Positions 16,508 to 24,572 of a DNA stretch of 64,000 nt are shown piece by piece. This stretch comes from Actinocorallia aurantiaca. GTDB lineage: Bacteria; Actinomycetota; Actinomycetes; Streptosporangiales; Streptosporangiaceae. The translations under genes were made by a program, and so were the position numbers. The number at the start of each line of letters is the position of its first letter. Position 1 is the first letter of the stretch. Under the pieces are notes generated by a model, which worked only from the letters and a program-made list of their open reading frames with translations, made no database searches and was not told the DNA's origin. The stretch spans positions 310,001 to 374,000 of the forward strand of contig NZ_BAAATZ010000002.1 of NCBI RefSeq assembly GCF_039533685.1, in the 5' to 3' direction.

Positions 16508-16527
16508 TTACGCTTACGTAACCGTAA
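16508..16527. promoter_or_regulatory. Probable operator of the desaturase operon
   Basis: ttacgcttac-gtaaccgtaa is an inverted repeat with 18 of 20 positions symmetric around a central TACGTA. It sits 17 bp upstream of the reductase ATG. TetR-family repressors commonly control fatty-acid desaturase genes (DesT in Pseudomonas), but no such gene is adjacent here. Confidence 0.6.
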
Positions 16528-16598
16528 CCAGAGGGCGGGGGAAGTCGTCACCCCGGCGGCCTGTGCGATCCCTCACAGCCGGTCCTTACACTGACCGG

Positions 16599-17279
16599 AT
16601 GCAGAACCGGGTCGTCGCCGCTTCCTTCTGGACACTGCTCGCGGTCCTGGTGCTCCTGGGGGAGACGGCGAGCTTCATCGCCCACGGGCAGAAGGACCAG
16701 GCCGTCTATTTCACGAACCAGAGCAACGTCTACCTGGGCATCGTCGCCGCGCTCGCGGGGTGGCGGCTATGGAACGGTCGACGAGAGCCGTCCCTGCCGG
16801 TACTCACTTCGGCCACACTCTTCATCGTCATCACCGGGCTCGTCTACAACGTCGTCCTCGCGCCCACCGCCGAGCCCAAGCACGGGTTCGCCGCGTTCAG
16901 CAACGCGGTCCTGCACATGGCCACGCCCGTCCTGGGGCTGCTCGGCTGGCTGGTGTTCGCGCGGCACGGGGCTCTGCGTTACGTCCATGCGGCCATATGG
17001 CTCGTCTACCCGCTGGGCTACTTCGCCTTCGCCCTCGTCCGTGGGATGTTCGTCACGTCCGGGGATCTGCGCTACCCGTATCCGTTCCTGGACGTGCTGG
17101 AACTCGGTTATGGCGGTGTGGCGGTGAATGCTGTTACTTATGCCGCTTTGTTCTTTTTCCTTGGAGCGGCCCTCGTGACGGTGGACAGAGTGCTCGGTCG
17201 AAGGGGGAGCCGAGTCCCTGGTGAAAAGGGACTGCCGGGCGTTAGCGTTCCCTCCGTCACACCGACACAGAAGAGGTGA
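16599..17279 (+). CDS. Pr6Pr family integral membrane protein
   Basis: A 226-residue polytopic membrane protein with about six hydrophobic segments, the first at WTLLAVLVLLGETASFI and the last at VNAVTYAALFFFLGAALVTV. The pattern FTNQSNVYLGIVAALAGW, the TFYNVVLAPT-like VYNVVLAP, and VYPLGYFAFALVRG are typical of the Pr6Pr (FAR-17a/AIG1-like) family of unknown function. The ATG at 16599 is chosen because it starts directly at the first membrane segment; a much longer open frame upstream is an antisense artefact. It is 4 bp from the following lipoprotein gene, so the two are probably co-transcribed. Confidence 0.85.
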   Translation: MQNRVVAASFWTLLAVLVLLGETASFIAHGQKDQAVYFTNQSNVYLGIVAALAGWRLWNGRREPSLPVLTSATLFIVITGLVYNVVLAPTAEPKHGFAAFSNAVLHMATPVLGLLGWLVFARHGALRYVHAAIWLVYPLGYFAFALVRGMFVTSGDLRYPYPFLDVLELGYGGVAVNAVTYAALFFFLGAALVTVDRVLGRRGSRVPGEKGLPGVSVPSVTPTQKR

Positions 17280-17282
17280 AAG

Positions 17283-17498
17283 ATGCGCAGGCTCGCTCTG
17301 TCCGTGGTCACGCTCGCGGTGGTCGCGGGTGGTCTCACCGCCTGCTCCGAGAAGGAGCGCTGGTGCGAGCACGACGCCACCGACACCGTCGTCGCCAACA
17401 GCTACTGCGAGAAGAAGACCTTGGGTTACGAATGGGAGGACGACTCCTCCAGCGGCACCAAGGTGAAGACCAAGAAGTCGAAGCGTTCGAGCAAGTGA
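17283..17498 (+). CDS. Small secreted lipoprotein
   Basis: A 71-residue protein. MRRLALSVVTLAVVAGGLTAC is a lipoprotein signal with lipobox LTAC, so Cys21 should be lipidated. The mature part (about 50 aa) has two further cysteines in WCEH and YCEKK that could form a disulfide, and a very basic, Ser/Lys-rich tail. It is 4 bp downstream of the Pr6Pr gene and followed by a strong hairpin terminator shared with the convergent lipase. Function unknown. Confidence 0.8.
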   Translation: MRRLALSVVTLAVVAGGLTACSEKERWCEHDATDTVVANSYCEKKTLGYEWEDDSSSGTKVKTKKSKRSSK

Positions 17499-17502
17499 GG
17501 AC

Positions 17503-17529
17503 CCCCGCCTCGTCGCGCGCGAGGCGGGG
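17503..17529. terminator. Bidirectional hairpin terminator
   Basis: ccccgcctcg (17503 to 17512) pairs perfectly with cgaggcgggg (17520 to 17529) around a 7-nt loop. It lies between the convergent lipoprotein and lipase genes. Confidence 0.8.
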
Positions 17530-17547
17530 ATCCGGAAGGGGAGCCCG

Positions 17548-18819
17548 TCAGAAGAGCGGGCAGTTTCCGATCATCCACTTGCCGGCGAACCGGTCGGAGA
17601 TCCACGCGGTGACGTCGTTCTTGGCCATCCCGTCGGTCAGCAGGTGCTCACCGAGGTAGTCGTTCTTGAACTGGGTGGGGATCCCGGCCTTGCAGTACAG
17701 CCGCCGGGTCTCCTCCTGGGTCTCGACCGGGATGATCTCCTCCAGCGCGCCCCGGTACTGGAACGTGGGGAAGTCGATCTTCCACTTGGCGAACGAGAAC
17801 CGGCCGCCGATGCCGACGCCGAGCTTCTGCTCCTCGACCGCCTGGCCCCACGAGTTGCCCGCGGGGTCCTTCAGCGCGTACAGGGCCTCCAGCGAGTAGC
17901 CGGCGGTGGTGAAGCTCTCGATCTTCTTGCCGAGGAACGCGCCGAGAGTGCCGAACAGGCAGTTGGCCTTGACGTCCGCCACGGCCTTGCGGCCCGTGTC
18001 GTTCATCAGCTCGTCGAAGGGCAGGGCCGGGTAGGCCTCGTGCAGGCCGACGACCGCGTCGGCGAGGAAGCCGGCGAAGGGGCCGCCGTTCAGCTTCGCC
18101 GCCGTCAGCTTGAGGTCGCCGGGCACGCCGCCGGCCGCGGCGCCGACGACCTTCAGCTCGGGAGCGTAGGAGGCCGCGACCTGCGCGGCCCACAGGGAGG
18201 CCGCGCCGCCCTCGGAGTAACCGGAGATGGCGACCTGCCCCTGGGTGTTGAGCGTGCCGCCGGGGATCTGCCGTGAGGTGCGGACGATGTCCAGCAGGGA
18301 GTGCCCGGCGTTCTGGCCGATCATGTACGTGTGGACGCCGCCGTTGACGTAGCCCATGCCGTCGGTGGCGGCCACGGCGAAGCCGGCTTTGAGGAACGCG
18401 GCGATCTGGTCGCCCTCATAGGCGTCCTGGTAGGCGCCCGTCATCTGCTTGGAGAAGGCGCACTGCGAGCCGGAGCCGAGCGTGCCGGGGTTGAACGCGA
18501 CGGTCGGACGGTGCGTGCTCTTCGTCCAGGCCGCCTTGGGGACGGCCACGAAGCCCGTCACCGGAACCTTCTTCCCCCGCAGGTCGGAGGAGACGTAACG
18601 CACCTGGTAGGCGTTCATCGGGATGTCGCCCGGCACGTGCGGCAGGGTCACCGTGCGGCAGGCGAGCAGCTCCCCGTTCGCGCCGGAGAGCGGCGCGGCG
18701 GGGGCGAAGATGTCGGCCTCCGAAGCGGTGCAGCCGGTGGGGGCCGCGGCGGCGGAGCCCGGGGCGATCAGCGACGAGGCCGCGGCCAGGGCCGCCGCCA
18801 GCAGGGAAAGGCGTCTCAT
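17548..18819 (-). CDS. Secretory lipase (LIP family)
   Basis: A 423-residue exported triacylglycerol lipase-like enzyme. Residues 1 to 26 form a signal peptide (MRRLSLLAAALAAASSLIAPGSAAAA). The alpha/beta-hydrolase nucleophile is in the GxSxG motif GYSEGG (about residue 208), and a C-terminal HLLTDG carries the likely catalytic His. Cysteines early in the mature protein (GCTAS, LACRT) and in ANCLFG, RLYCKAG and GNCPLF suggest disulfides, consistent with secretion. The family includes fungal and actinobacterial lipases that release fatty acids outside the cell. Single gene, divergent from the PucR regulator at 19054. Confidence 0.9.
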   Translation of the reverse strand: MRRLSLLAAALAAASSLIAPGSAAAAPTGCTASEADIFAPAAPLSGANGELLACRTVTLPHVPGDIPMNAYQVRYVSSDLRGKKVPVTGFVAVPKAAWTKSTHRPTVAFNPGTLGSGSQCAFSKQMTGAYQDAYEGDQIAAFLKAGFAVAATDGMGYVNGGVHTYMIGQNAGHSLLDIVRTSRQIPGGTLNTQGQVAISGYSEGGAASLWAAQVAASYAPELKVVGAAAGGVPGDLKLTAAKLNGGPFAGFLADAVVGLHEAYPALPFDELMNDTGRKAVADVKANCLFGTLGAFLGKKIESFTTAGYSLEALYALKDPAGNSWGQAVEEQKLGVGIGGRFSFAKWKIDFPTFQYRGALEEIIPVETQEETRRLYCKAGIPTQFKNDYLGEHLLTDGMAKNDVTAWISDRFAGKWMIGNCPLF

Positions 18820-19053
18820 CAGGACACTCCTGGGGGGTGGGAAAGCCGGACAGGCTAGGAAGAATGTCCGCCAGGAGGCCGGGGCGCGGTATGCGTCCGA
18901 CTGAAGAAAACCTTTGTCCGTTTCACCGCTGATTGAGTAAATCGCTGCTCAGGCCTCGTGCGAAAAGCTTTATCAACTTCTGACAAATTGTGACTTCGCA
19001 CACATCATCACGCTGAGTTTCACCTCGGCGACGGTGAATCTACCGTCGCCAGA

Positions 19054-20301
19054 ATGGCGGTGATGTCTGAGGGCCAAGAGCTGGTCGCCGAACCCTGGCG
19101 GAACGTCCCGCGCGAGGAAGCCGGGTGGATGCGTCCCCATCTCCCGGCTCTGCGCCGGGTGATGGTGAAGGGCGTGCAGCAGCACGTGCCGGAGTACGCC
19201 CGGCCCGGCGACCTCGTCTACGAGGAGATCGTGGAACGGGCCGTCGGGCACGCGATGGAGCACTTCGTCGAGCTGATAGCCGATCCGGACATCTCCTGGA
19301 AGGACGTCCACCAGGTCTACTTCGACGTCGGCTACGGCGAGGCCGTCGAGGGCAGGAGCCTGGAGCACCTGCAGAACGCGATGCGGGTGACCTCGCGGAT
19401 CGCCTGGCGGCACCTGTCGGTGGAGGCCGACCGGCTCGGCAAGTCGCGCTCGCTCATCGCGATACTCGCCGAGGCCAACTTCGCCTTCCTCGACGAGCTG
19501 GTCTCCGCCGCCGCGCAGGGCTACGCCAGGGCGCGGGAGAAGGCGGCCGGCGAGCGGGAGCAGCGCAGGAACAGGCTGCTCAGCCTCCTGCTGGCCGACC
19601 CGCCGGTGCCCCCCGAGGTGCTCAGGGAGCAGTCGGCGCTGGCCGGCTGGCCGCTGCCGCAGCGGTTGGCGGTGGTCGTGCTGCTGCCCCGCCAGGGCAG
19701 CGGCGGCGAGAGCCCCGCGGGTCTGCCGCCGCACCTGCTGAGCGGGCACGACCAGGGCACCCTCTGCCTCGTGATGCCCGACGCCGACGGCCCCGGACGG
19801 GTGGACGAGCTCGCCTCCGCCCTCGGCGGCTGGACCGGCGCGATCGGCCCGTCCGTGCCGGTCGAACAGGCGGGGACGTCACTGCGGTGGGCGCGCAGGA
19901 CCCTGGACCTCCTCACGTCCGGGGTGGTCTCCGGAAAGAGCGGCCGCAGGTCCGGCCTCCTCGTCCGGGCAGAGGAGCACCTGTCCGCGCTGCTGCTGCA
20001 GGAGGGCGGGGCGCTGCCCTCCCTGGTGGCCGCGCGCAGGCTCGCCCCCCTGACCAGGGCGGGGGAGAAGCAGGGGCTGCGGCTGGCCTTCACCCTGCTG
20101 GAGTGCCTGAAGAACGGCTTCAACGCCACCGGGGCCGCCGCCGCCCTGTGCGTGCACCCGCAGACCGTCCGGTACCGGCTGGGGCAGCTCCAGGAGATAT
20201 TCGATTTCGATTTCGAGAACCCCGAGTTCAGGCTGGAACTGATGCTGCTGCTCCAGGTGTGGATCCGGGAGGCCTCTGGTGAAAACGCGGGCAGCGTTTA
20301 G
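19054..20301 (+). CDS. PucR/CdaR-type helix-turn-helix transcriptional regulator
   Basis: A 415-residue regulator. The N-terminal half is an RsbRD/PucR-type helical input domain (AHFVELIADPD-like helices, then SLEHLQNAMRVTSRIAWRHL), the middle a degenerate GGDEF-like segment, and residues about 340 to 410 the PucR C-terminal helix-turn-helix: LLECLKNGFNATGAAAALCV followed by HPQTVRYRLGQLQEIFDFD. Starts at ATG 19054 or 19063. The AT-rich leader before it (about 18900 to 19050) probably holds the divergent promoters of this gene and of the lipase gene, making the lipase a plausible but unproven target. Confidence 0.88.
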   Translation: MAVMSEGQELVAEPWRNVPREEAGWMRPHLPALRRVMVKGVQQHVPEYARPGDLVYEEIVERAVGHAMEHFVELIADPDISWKDVHQVYFDVGYGEAVEGRSLEHLQNAMRVTSRIAWRHLSVEADRLGKSRSLIAILAEANFAFLDELVSAAAQGYARAREKAAGEREQRRNRLLSLLLADPPVPPEVLREQSALAGWPLPQRLAVVVLLPRQGSGGESPAGLPPHLLSGHDQGTLCLVMPDADGPGRVDELASALGGWTGAIGPSVPVEQAGTSLRWARRTLDLLTSGVVSGKSGRRSGLLVRAEEHLSALLLQEGGALPSLVAARRLAPLTRAGEKQGLRLAFTLLECLKNGFNATGAAAALCVHPQTVRYRLGQLQEIFDFDFENPEFRLELMLLLQVWIREASGENAGSV

Positions 20302-20311
20302 ACTCCCCCGC

Positions 20312-21040
20312 ATGCGTACCGTCGCCCCTCTCGCCCTGCTGGTGTTCGCCGCCGTTCTCTCCGGCCCGGCCCCGGCCCAGGCGGAAGGTCCGCTGACCAT
20401 TCGCGCCATGAAGGCGTACGGGAATCCCGTCATCGTCCCCGGCAAGAAGACGAAAGTGCCGGTGAAGGTCGCCGTCACCGGCACGAAGATCACCGATGTC
20501 GACGTCACCCTCAAGCACGCGGGCGGTAAGGGGTTCGCGCTGATCAGCGATTTGAAGCGGGTCTCGGGAACCGCCGGAGACGGCGTCTGGAGAGGGACCG
20601 CCCTGCTCGACGCGAACGACTGGGGCGGCCGCTACACGATCGAGGTCGCGGCCACGGACGGAACGTCCAAGGACGCCTACTACGCCTTCAAGACGGCCAA
20701 GAAGACGGGCGCGGTGACGGTCCGGAGGGCCGCCAAGCTCAACGTGGCCGTTGCTCCCCGGCCCGTGACCAAGGGGGCCAAGCTGCGCGTTCAGGGAACC
20801 CTGCGGGCCCTGGGGGCGAAGGGCGCCTACGCGGCGTTGAAAAAGCAGAAGATCGAGATCTGGTTCAAGCCGAAGGGCAAGAAGAAGGGCACCCGGATCG
20901 CGGTGGTCACGACCAATTCCAAGGGTCGCTATTCGCGCCTCTTCACCGCCAAGAAGGACGGCACCGTCGCGGCCCGCTACAACGGCACCACCGTGTGGCA
21001 GAAGAAGGTGACCGGTTGGAAGACGGTGGACGTACGCTGA
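20312..21040 (+). CDS. Secreted Ig-like protein, paralogue of the gene at 25543
   Basis: A 242-residue exported protein with signal peptide MRTVAPLALLVFAAVLSGPA ending near AQA-EG. I prefer the ATG at 20312 over the GTG at 20279 because it gives a normal signal peptide and avoids overlap with the preceding gene. The mature protein shows two predicted beta-sandwich halves, the second starting KLNVAVAPRPVTKGAKLRVQ and holding a basic PKGKKKGTRIAVV turn. The same arrangement is found in the secreted protein at 25543. Very Lys-rich. No catalytic motif; function unknown. Confidence 0.75.
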   Translation: MRTVAPLALLVFAAVLSGPAPAQAEGPLTIRAMKAYGNPVIVPGKKTKVPVKVAVTGTKITDVDVTLKHAGGKGFALISDLKRVSGTAGDGVWRGTALLDANDWGGRYTIEVAATDGTSKDAYYAFKTAKKTGAVTVRRAAKLNVAVAPRPVTKGAKLRVQGTLRALGAKGAYAALKKQKIEIWFKPKGKKKGTRIAVVTTNSKGRYSRLFTAKKDGTVAARYNGTTVWQKKVTGWKTVDVR

Positions 21041-21044
21041 GTCC

Positions 21045-21848
21045 ATGTTGACCCTGATGGCGGTACACGCCCACCCCGACGACGAAGTGATCAGCACCGG
21101 TGGGGTGCTCGCCAAGGCCGCCGCCTCCGGAATCCGCACGGTGCTCGTGACGTGCACCAACGGCGAGCAGGGAGACGGACCGGGCGGGGTGAAGCCCGGA
21201 GAGCCCGGACACGACCCGGCGGCGGTCAGGGAGCTCCGGCTCCAGGAGTTGAAGAAGTCGGCCGAACTGCTCGGCATCCAGCATGTGGAACTGCTCGGCT
21301 ACGCCGATTCGGGAATGGACGGCTGGGACGCCAACCACGCGGCGGACTCCTTCGCCAACGTCGATCTCGACGCGGCGACGGATCGGCTCGTGGCCCTGAT
21401 GGAGCAGTACCGGCCGCAGGTCGTCGTCACCTATGACGAGAACGGCGGCTACGGGCATCCCGACCACATCCAGACGCACCGCGTCGCGGTCGCGGCCACC
21501 GACAGGACGGGGATCCCGGACAGGCTCTACTACACGGCGGTGCCCCAGTCGGGCCTGCAGATGATGTTCGACTACCTCAAGGCCAGCGGGCTGGCCGAGG
21601 AGCTGGGCATGGAGGAGCCGATGAACTTCGGCGTCTCCGACGAGATGATCACCACGACGGTGGACGTCGCGCAGTACGCGGAGGCCAAGTTCGAGGCGCT
21701 GAGGGCGCACGCCAGCCAGGGCGACAGCATCTTCCTGCTGCAACTGCCCGAGGAGGCCAAGCCGATCGTCTTCGGTGCGGAGTCGTTCATCCGGGTGCGC
21801 GGCGAGGGGCCGGACAAGGAGGACGACCTCTTCGCCGGGCTCGCCTGA
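21045..21848 (+). CDS. PIG-L family zinc-dependent deacetylase
   Basis: A 267-residue enzyme of the LmbE/PIG-L fold, which removes acetyl groups from N-acetylglucosaminyl compounds; in actinomycetes relatives include MshB and Mca of mycothiol metabolism. The zinc-binding motif AHPDDE is at residues 8 to 13 and the third ligand lies in HPDHIQTH (about residue 143). Other family marks are VTCTNGEQGD and RELRLQELKKSAELLG. It resembles the Mca-like branch (NGGYGHPDHIQ), but neither MshB nor Mca identity can be settled. It starts 4 bp after the preceding stop codon. Confidence 0.85.
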   Translation: MLTLMAVHAHPDDEVISTGGVLAKAAASGIRTVLVTCTNGEQGDGPGGVKPGEPGHDPAAVRELRLQELKKSAELLGIQHVELLGYADSGMDGWDANHAADSFANVDLDAATDRLVALMEQYRPQVVVTYDENGGYGHPDHIQTHRVAVAATDRTGIPDRLYYTAVPQSGLQMMFDYLKASGLAEELGMEEPMNFGVSDEMITTTVDVAQYAEAKFEALRAHASQGDSIFLLQLPEEAKPIVFGAESFIRVRGEGPDKEDDLFAGLA

Positions 21849-21904
21849 GACCGCCGGGCCGACCGGGCTGGAAGGGCCCGGCGGGCCTTGCTATAGTCCC
21901 GGCT

Positions 21905-22020
21905 AGGTCATGAGTGCCAGCGCCAAGCCCCGGCTCGCTGGCCGCCAACCCTCCTTCCGCGGTGGGGTGGTCCGGGTGACGACCTGGCCGGTCGCAAGAA
22001 GCGTCCGGCAAGCGCGGACC
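21905..22020 (+). ncRNA. SAM-IV riboswitch
   Basis: The leader carries the near-invariant SAM-IV core: ggtcatgagtgccagcg, then caagccccggctcgctgg, ccgccaaccctcc, the ccgcggtggggt stretch, and cggcaagcgcgga. Helix P1 forms between aggtc (21905 to 21909) and gacct (21981 to 21985). The long-range pseudoknot forms between tccgcg (21956 to 21961) and cgcgga (22013 to 22018). SAM-IV binds S-adenosylmethionine and turns off sulfur-amino-acid genes in Actinomycetales. After it, ccgggg and tcccgg can pair just over the GGAGG of the next gene, suggesting translational control. Strand and position fit control of the class V enzyme at 22064. Confidence 0.93.
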
Positions 22021-22063
22021 CGTCGGGCACACCCCGGGGTCCCAGGATCCCGGAGGCTGGGTC

Positions 22064-23281
22064 ATGTCCGTTCTCACCCGTATCCCGCAGCTCGTCGGCG
22101 CCGACGCCCCCGTTCCCGTCACGACGGGCGTCGTGCCGTACGCGAACTTCGACTACGCGGCTTCGGCACCGTGTCTGGAGAGCGTGCAGGAAGCCGTCAC
22201 GCGGGCGCTCCCGTACTACAGCAGCGTCCACCGCGGCGCCGGGTACGCCTCGCAGGTCACCACGCGGGCCTACGAGGAGGCGCGCGAGAGCGTCCGCTCC
22301 TTCCTCGGCGGGCCGCAGGCCGTCGTCTTCACGCGCAACACCACGGACTCGTTCAACCTGCTGGCGCGGGCGCTTCCCGTCCCGACGTCCGTCGTGGTGT
22401 TCGAGTCCGAGCACCACGCGACCCAGCTGCCGTGGCGCAACGCCGTCCGGCTGCCCGTCCCCGCGAGCCCGATCGAGGCGCTGAGGGCCGCCGGCGAGGC
22501 GCTGCGGGTCTGCCCGCAGGGGCCGCGCCTGCTCGTCATCACGGCGGCCTCCAACGTGACGGGCGAGCTGTGGCCCGTCCAGGAGTTCGCCGACCTGGCG
22601 CACCGCCACGGGGCGCGGATCGCGGTGGACGCCGCCCAGCTCGCTCCGCACCGTCCGCTGGACGCCCGCGACCTGGACTACGTCGCGCTGTCGGGACACA
22701 AGCTGTACGCCCCGTTCGGGGCGGGCGTCCTGGCCGGCCGCGCGGACTGGCTGCGTGCCGCGGCCCCCTACCTGAAGGGCGGCGGCGCGAGCCGGAACGT
22801 CGGCTCCGGCGGCTCCGTGGAGTGGGCGGCGGACGCCGAGCAGCGCCACGAGGCGGGGACGCCGAACGTGCTCGGGGCGATCGCCTTGGCGGCGGCCTGC
22901 GAGACGCTCACCGGCTGGGAGGACCTGATCGCCGAGGAGGAGCGGCTGCTCGGCAGGCTCCGGGAGGGGCTCGCGCAGCTCCCCGCCGTACGGGAGCTGT
23001 CGCTGTGGGGCCCGGAGCACCCCCGCGTCGGGATCGTCTCCTTCACCGTGGAGGGGCGTTCGGCCCGCTCCGTGGCGGAGTACCTCTCGGCCGAGCACGG
23101 CATCGGCGTCCGGGACGGCAAGTTCTGCGCGCATCCGCTGGTCCGTCACCTGCTGGGCGGCGAGGGCGGGTGCGAGGGCGCCGACGGCACGGCGGTGCGC
23201 GCCAGCATCGGCCTGGGCACCACGGACGAGCACATCGACCGGCTCATCGCGGCTTTGCGAACGTTCACAGACGCGACCTGA
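22064..23281 (+). CDS. Class V aminotransferase-fold PLP enzyme (cysteine desulfurase-like), SAM-IV controlled
   Basis: A 405-residue pyridoxal-phosphate enzyme. The PLP lysine is Lys213 in ALSGHKLYAPFGAG, with the ring-stacking region SVHRGAGYAS (residues 54 to 63), phosphate-binding TRNTTDSFN and the cofactor Asp in IAVDAAQLAPH (about 189). A Cys in VRDGKFCAHPLV sits where sulfur-accepting family members carry theirs. Class V enzymes include cysteine desulfurases, selenocysteine lyases and C-S lyases. Control by a SAM riboswitch suggests a role in methionine, cysteine or SAM economy. Which reaction it runs cannot be read from the sequence. Confidence 0.85.
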   Translation: MSVLTRIPQLVGADAPVPVTTGVVPYANFDYAASAPCLESVQEAVTRALPYYSSVHRGAGYASQVTTRAYEEARESVRSFLGGPQAVVFTRNTTDSFNLLARALPVPTSVVVFESEHHATQLPWRNAVRLPVPASPIEALRAAGEALRVCPQGPRLLVITAASNVTGELWPVQEFADLAHRHGARIAVDAAQLAPHRPLDARDLDYVALSGHKLYAPFGAGVLAGRADWLRAAAPYLKGGGASRNVGSGGSVEWAADAEQRHEAGTPNVLGAIALAAACETLTGWEDLIAEEERLLGRLREGLAQLPAVRELSLWGPEHPRVGIVSFTVEGRSARSVAEYLSAEHGIGVRDGKFCAHPLVRHLLGGEGGCEGADGTAVRASIGLGTTDEHIDRLIAALRTFTDAT

Positions 23282-23381
23282 CGGATGACCTTGCCCGGAC
23301 AGGCCTGGAGTACCACTATGAACGGCATTACCAGTCGCTGATCCACGGGCGTTCTCGGACGTCCCAGGGCGGGAGTAGGCC

Positions 23382-24572
23382 GTGCGCGCTGAAGTGACCG
23401 TCGAGTGGCCCGAAGAACCGTTGCCGGCTCTCGGCGACCCCGGAGGGATGCCCGTGGAGCGGCTGATGGGCGAGCTTCCCGCCCTCTGGCCGCTGCTCTC
23501 GGAGAGCGTCGCGCGGACCGGCCCGGGGTTCTTGTATCCGGGTTCGCTGCGCTGGGGGCCGGAGCGGGGCTGGCAGATCCTGCGCGTCCCGCCGCACGGG
23601 GCGGGTGAGGAGCCCGTCCCGGAGACTCCCGGCGCGCGGGCACGCGACGTCTGGGCGGTGATCTGCGGGCTCGTCACGCTGGCCGTCGGACGGCCTCCGC
23701 GTGACCTCACCGACGCTTCGCTGCTGTTGGAGCTGCACGCGGGGAACTCGCCGCACGGGCTGGACGCGGTCGTGCGCGCCCTGCTCGCGGGGAACGACCC
23801 GGGCGGCGTGGTGGCGGCCGTGACCCGTCCCTGGGACGAGGGCGTCTCGGTGCGGATCGCGGCCGAGACGGCGGTGGGGTCTCGGAAGGCCAAGGGCGAT
23901 CCCGAGTGGGACAACGAGGACGCGTTCGCCGCGGTCCGCAGCACCGATGGCGTGGTCGCGCTGGTCGTCTGCGACGGTGTGACGGGCCCGGGGGACGGTT
24001 CGGGTGCGCGCGCCGCGCGGGCGGCCGTCGCCGCCCTGAAGGACTACCTCGTCTCCTCCCACGACCTGGAAGGCGCGCTGAGGGCGGCCGAGGACGCCGT
24101 GGTCGGCCAGGGGCGCGGAGCGTCCACGGCTCTGTTCGCGGCCGTCCACCCGGACGGGAGAACGGCCCTGCTGTCGGTGGGGGACAGCCCGGCCTGGCTG
24201 GTGCGGATGCTGCCGTTCGGGGGGCGGACGGCGCTGCGCCTCAACCCCGACCAGACGGTGCTCGCCGAGTCCCTGCTCACCGACCCGTTCGCGAACATGG
24301 GCGGCTCCATCCTGCTCGGCAACCTCGGCGGATACGCCGACGAGCCGTTCCTGGCGGACGTCCAGGTCGTGCCCGGCGACATGCTCGTCCTGCTCAGCGA
24401 CGGCGCGGCCCTCGGCGAGGACGACTGGTTCGCCGGCGACCTGGTGGAGCTGGCGGGCATTCACCAGTCGGCCGCCGCGCTCGCCGCCGCACTGGTGTGC
24501 AGGGCGGAGCGCCTCGGCGGCCTCGACAACGCCACGGCCCTCGTCGCGGAGATCCGGCCGGTGGTCCGTTAG
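23382..24572 (+). CDS. PP2C-type Ser/Thr protein phosphatase with N-terminal extension
   Basis: A 396-residue protein. The C-terminal half is a metal-dependent PPM phosphatase: WDNEDAFAAV (metal-binding Asp), LVVCDGVTGPG, GASTALFAAVH, SVGDSPAWLVR, LLSDGAALGEDDWF and a final LDNATALVAEI. The N-terminal 165 residues form a separate alpha/beta domain lacking signal or membrane segments; its role is unknown. Starts at GTG 23382. The gene ends 4 bp inside the convergent metallophosphoesterase. As a cytoplasmic phosphatase it could reverse Ser/Thr kinase signals such as those from the kinase cluster 3 kb further on, which is inference only. Confidence 0.85.
   Translation: MRAEVTVEWPEEPLPALGDPGGMPVERLMGELPALWPLLSESVARTGPGFLYPGSLRWGPERGWQILRVPPHGAGEEPVPETPGARARDVWAVICGLVTLAVGRPPRDLTDASLLLELHAGNSPHGLDAVVRALLAGNDPGGVVAAVTRPWDEGVSVRIAAETAVGSRKAKGDPEWDNEDAFAAVRSTDGVVALVVCDGVTGPGDGSGARAARAAVAALKDYLVSSHDLEGALRAAEDAVVGQGRGASTALFAAVHPDGRTALLSVGDSPAWLVRMLPFGGRTALRLNPDQTVLAESLLTDPFANMGGSILLGNLGGYADEPFLADVQVVPGDMLVLLSDGAALGEDDWFAGDLVELAGIHQSAAALAAALVCRAERLGGLDNATALVAEIRPVVR

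Noticed and set aside
13902..16598. A very long plus-strand open frame leading into the Pr6Pr gene (over 1100 codons in all)
   Set aside because: It runs antisense to the sigma factor, desaturase and reductase genes and has Val/Ala/Gly/Asp-rich low-complexity text; only the part from the ATG at 16599 shows membrane-protein features.
14382..23281. Secondary-metabolite biosynthetic cluster
   Set aside because: The desaturase, lipase, deacetylase and PLP enzyme are separate units with their own terminators and controls; there are no PKS, NRPS, terpene or RiPP core genes.
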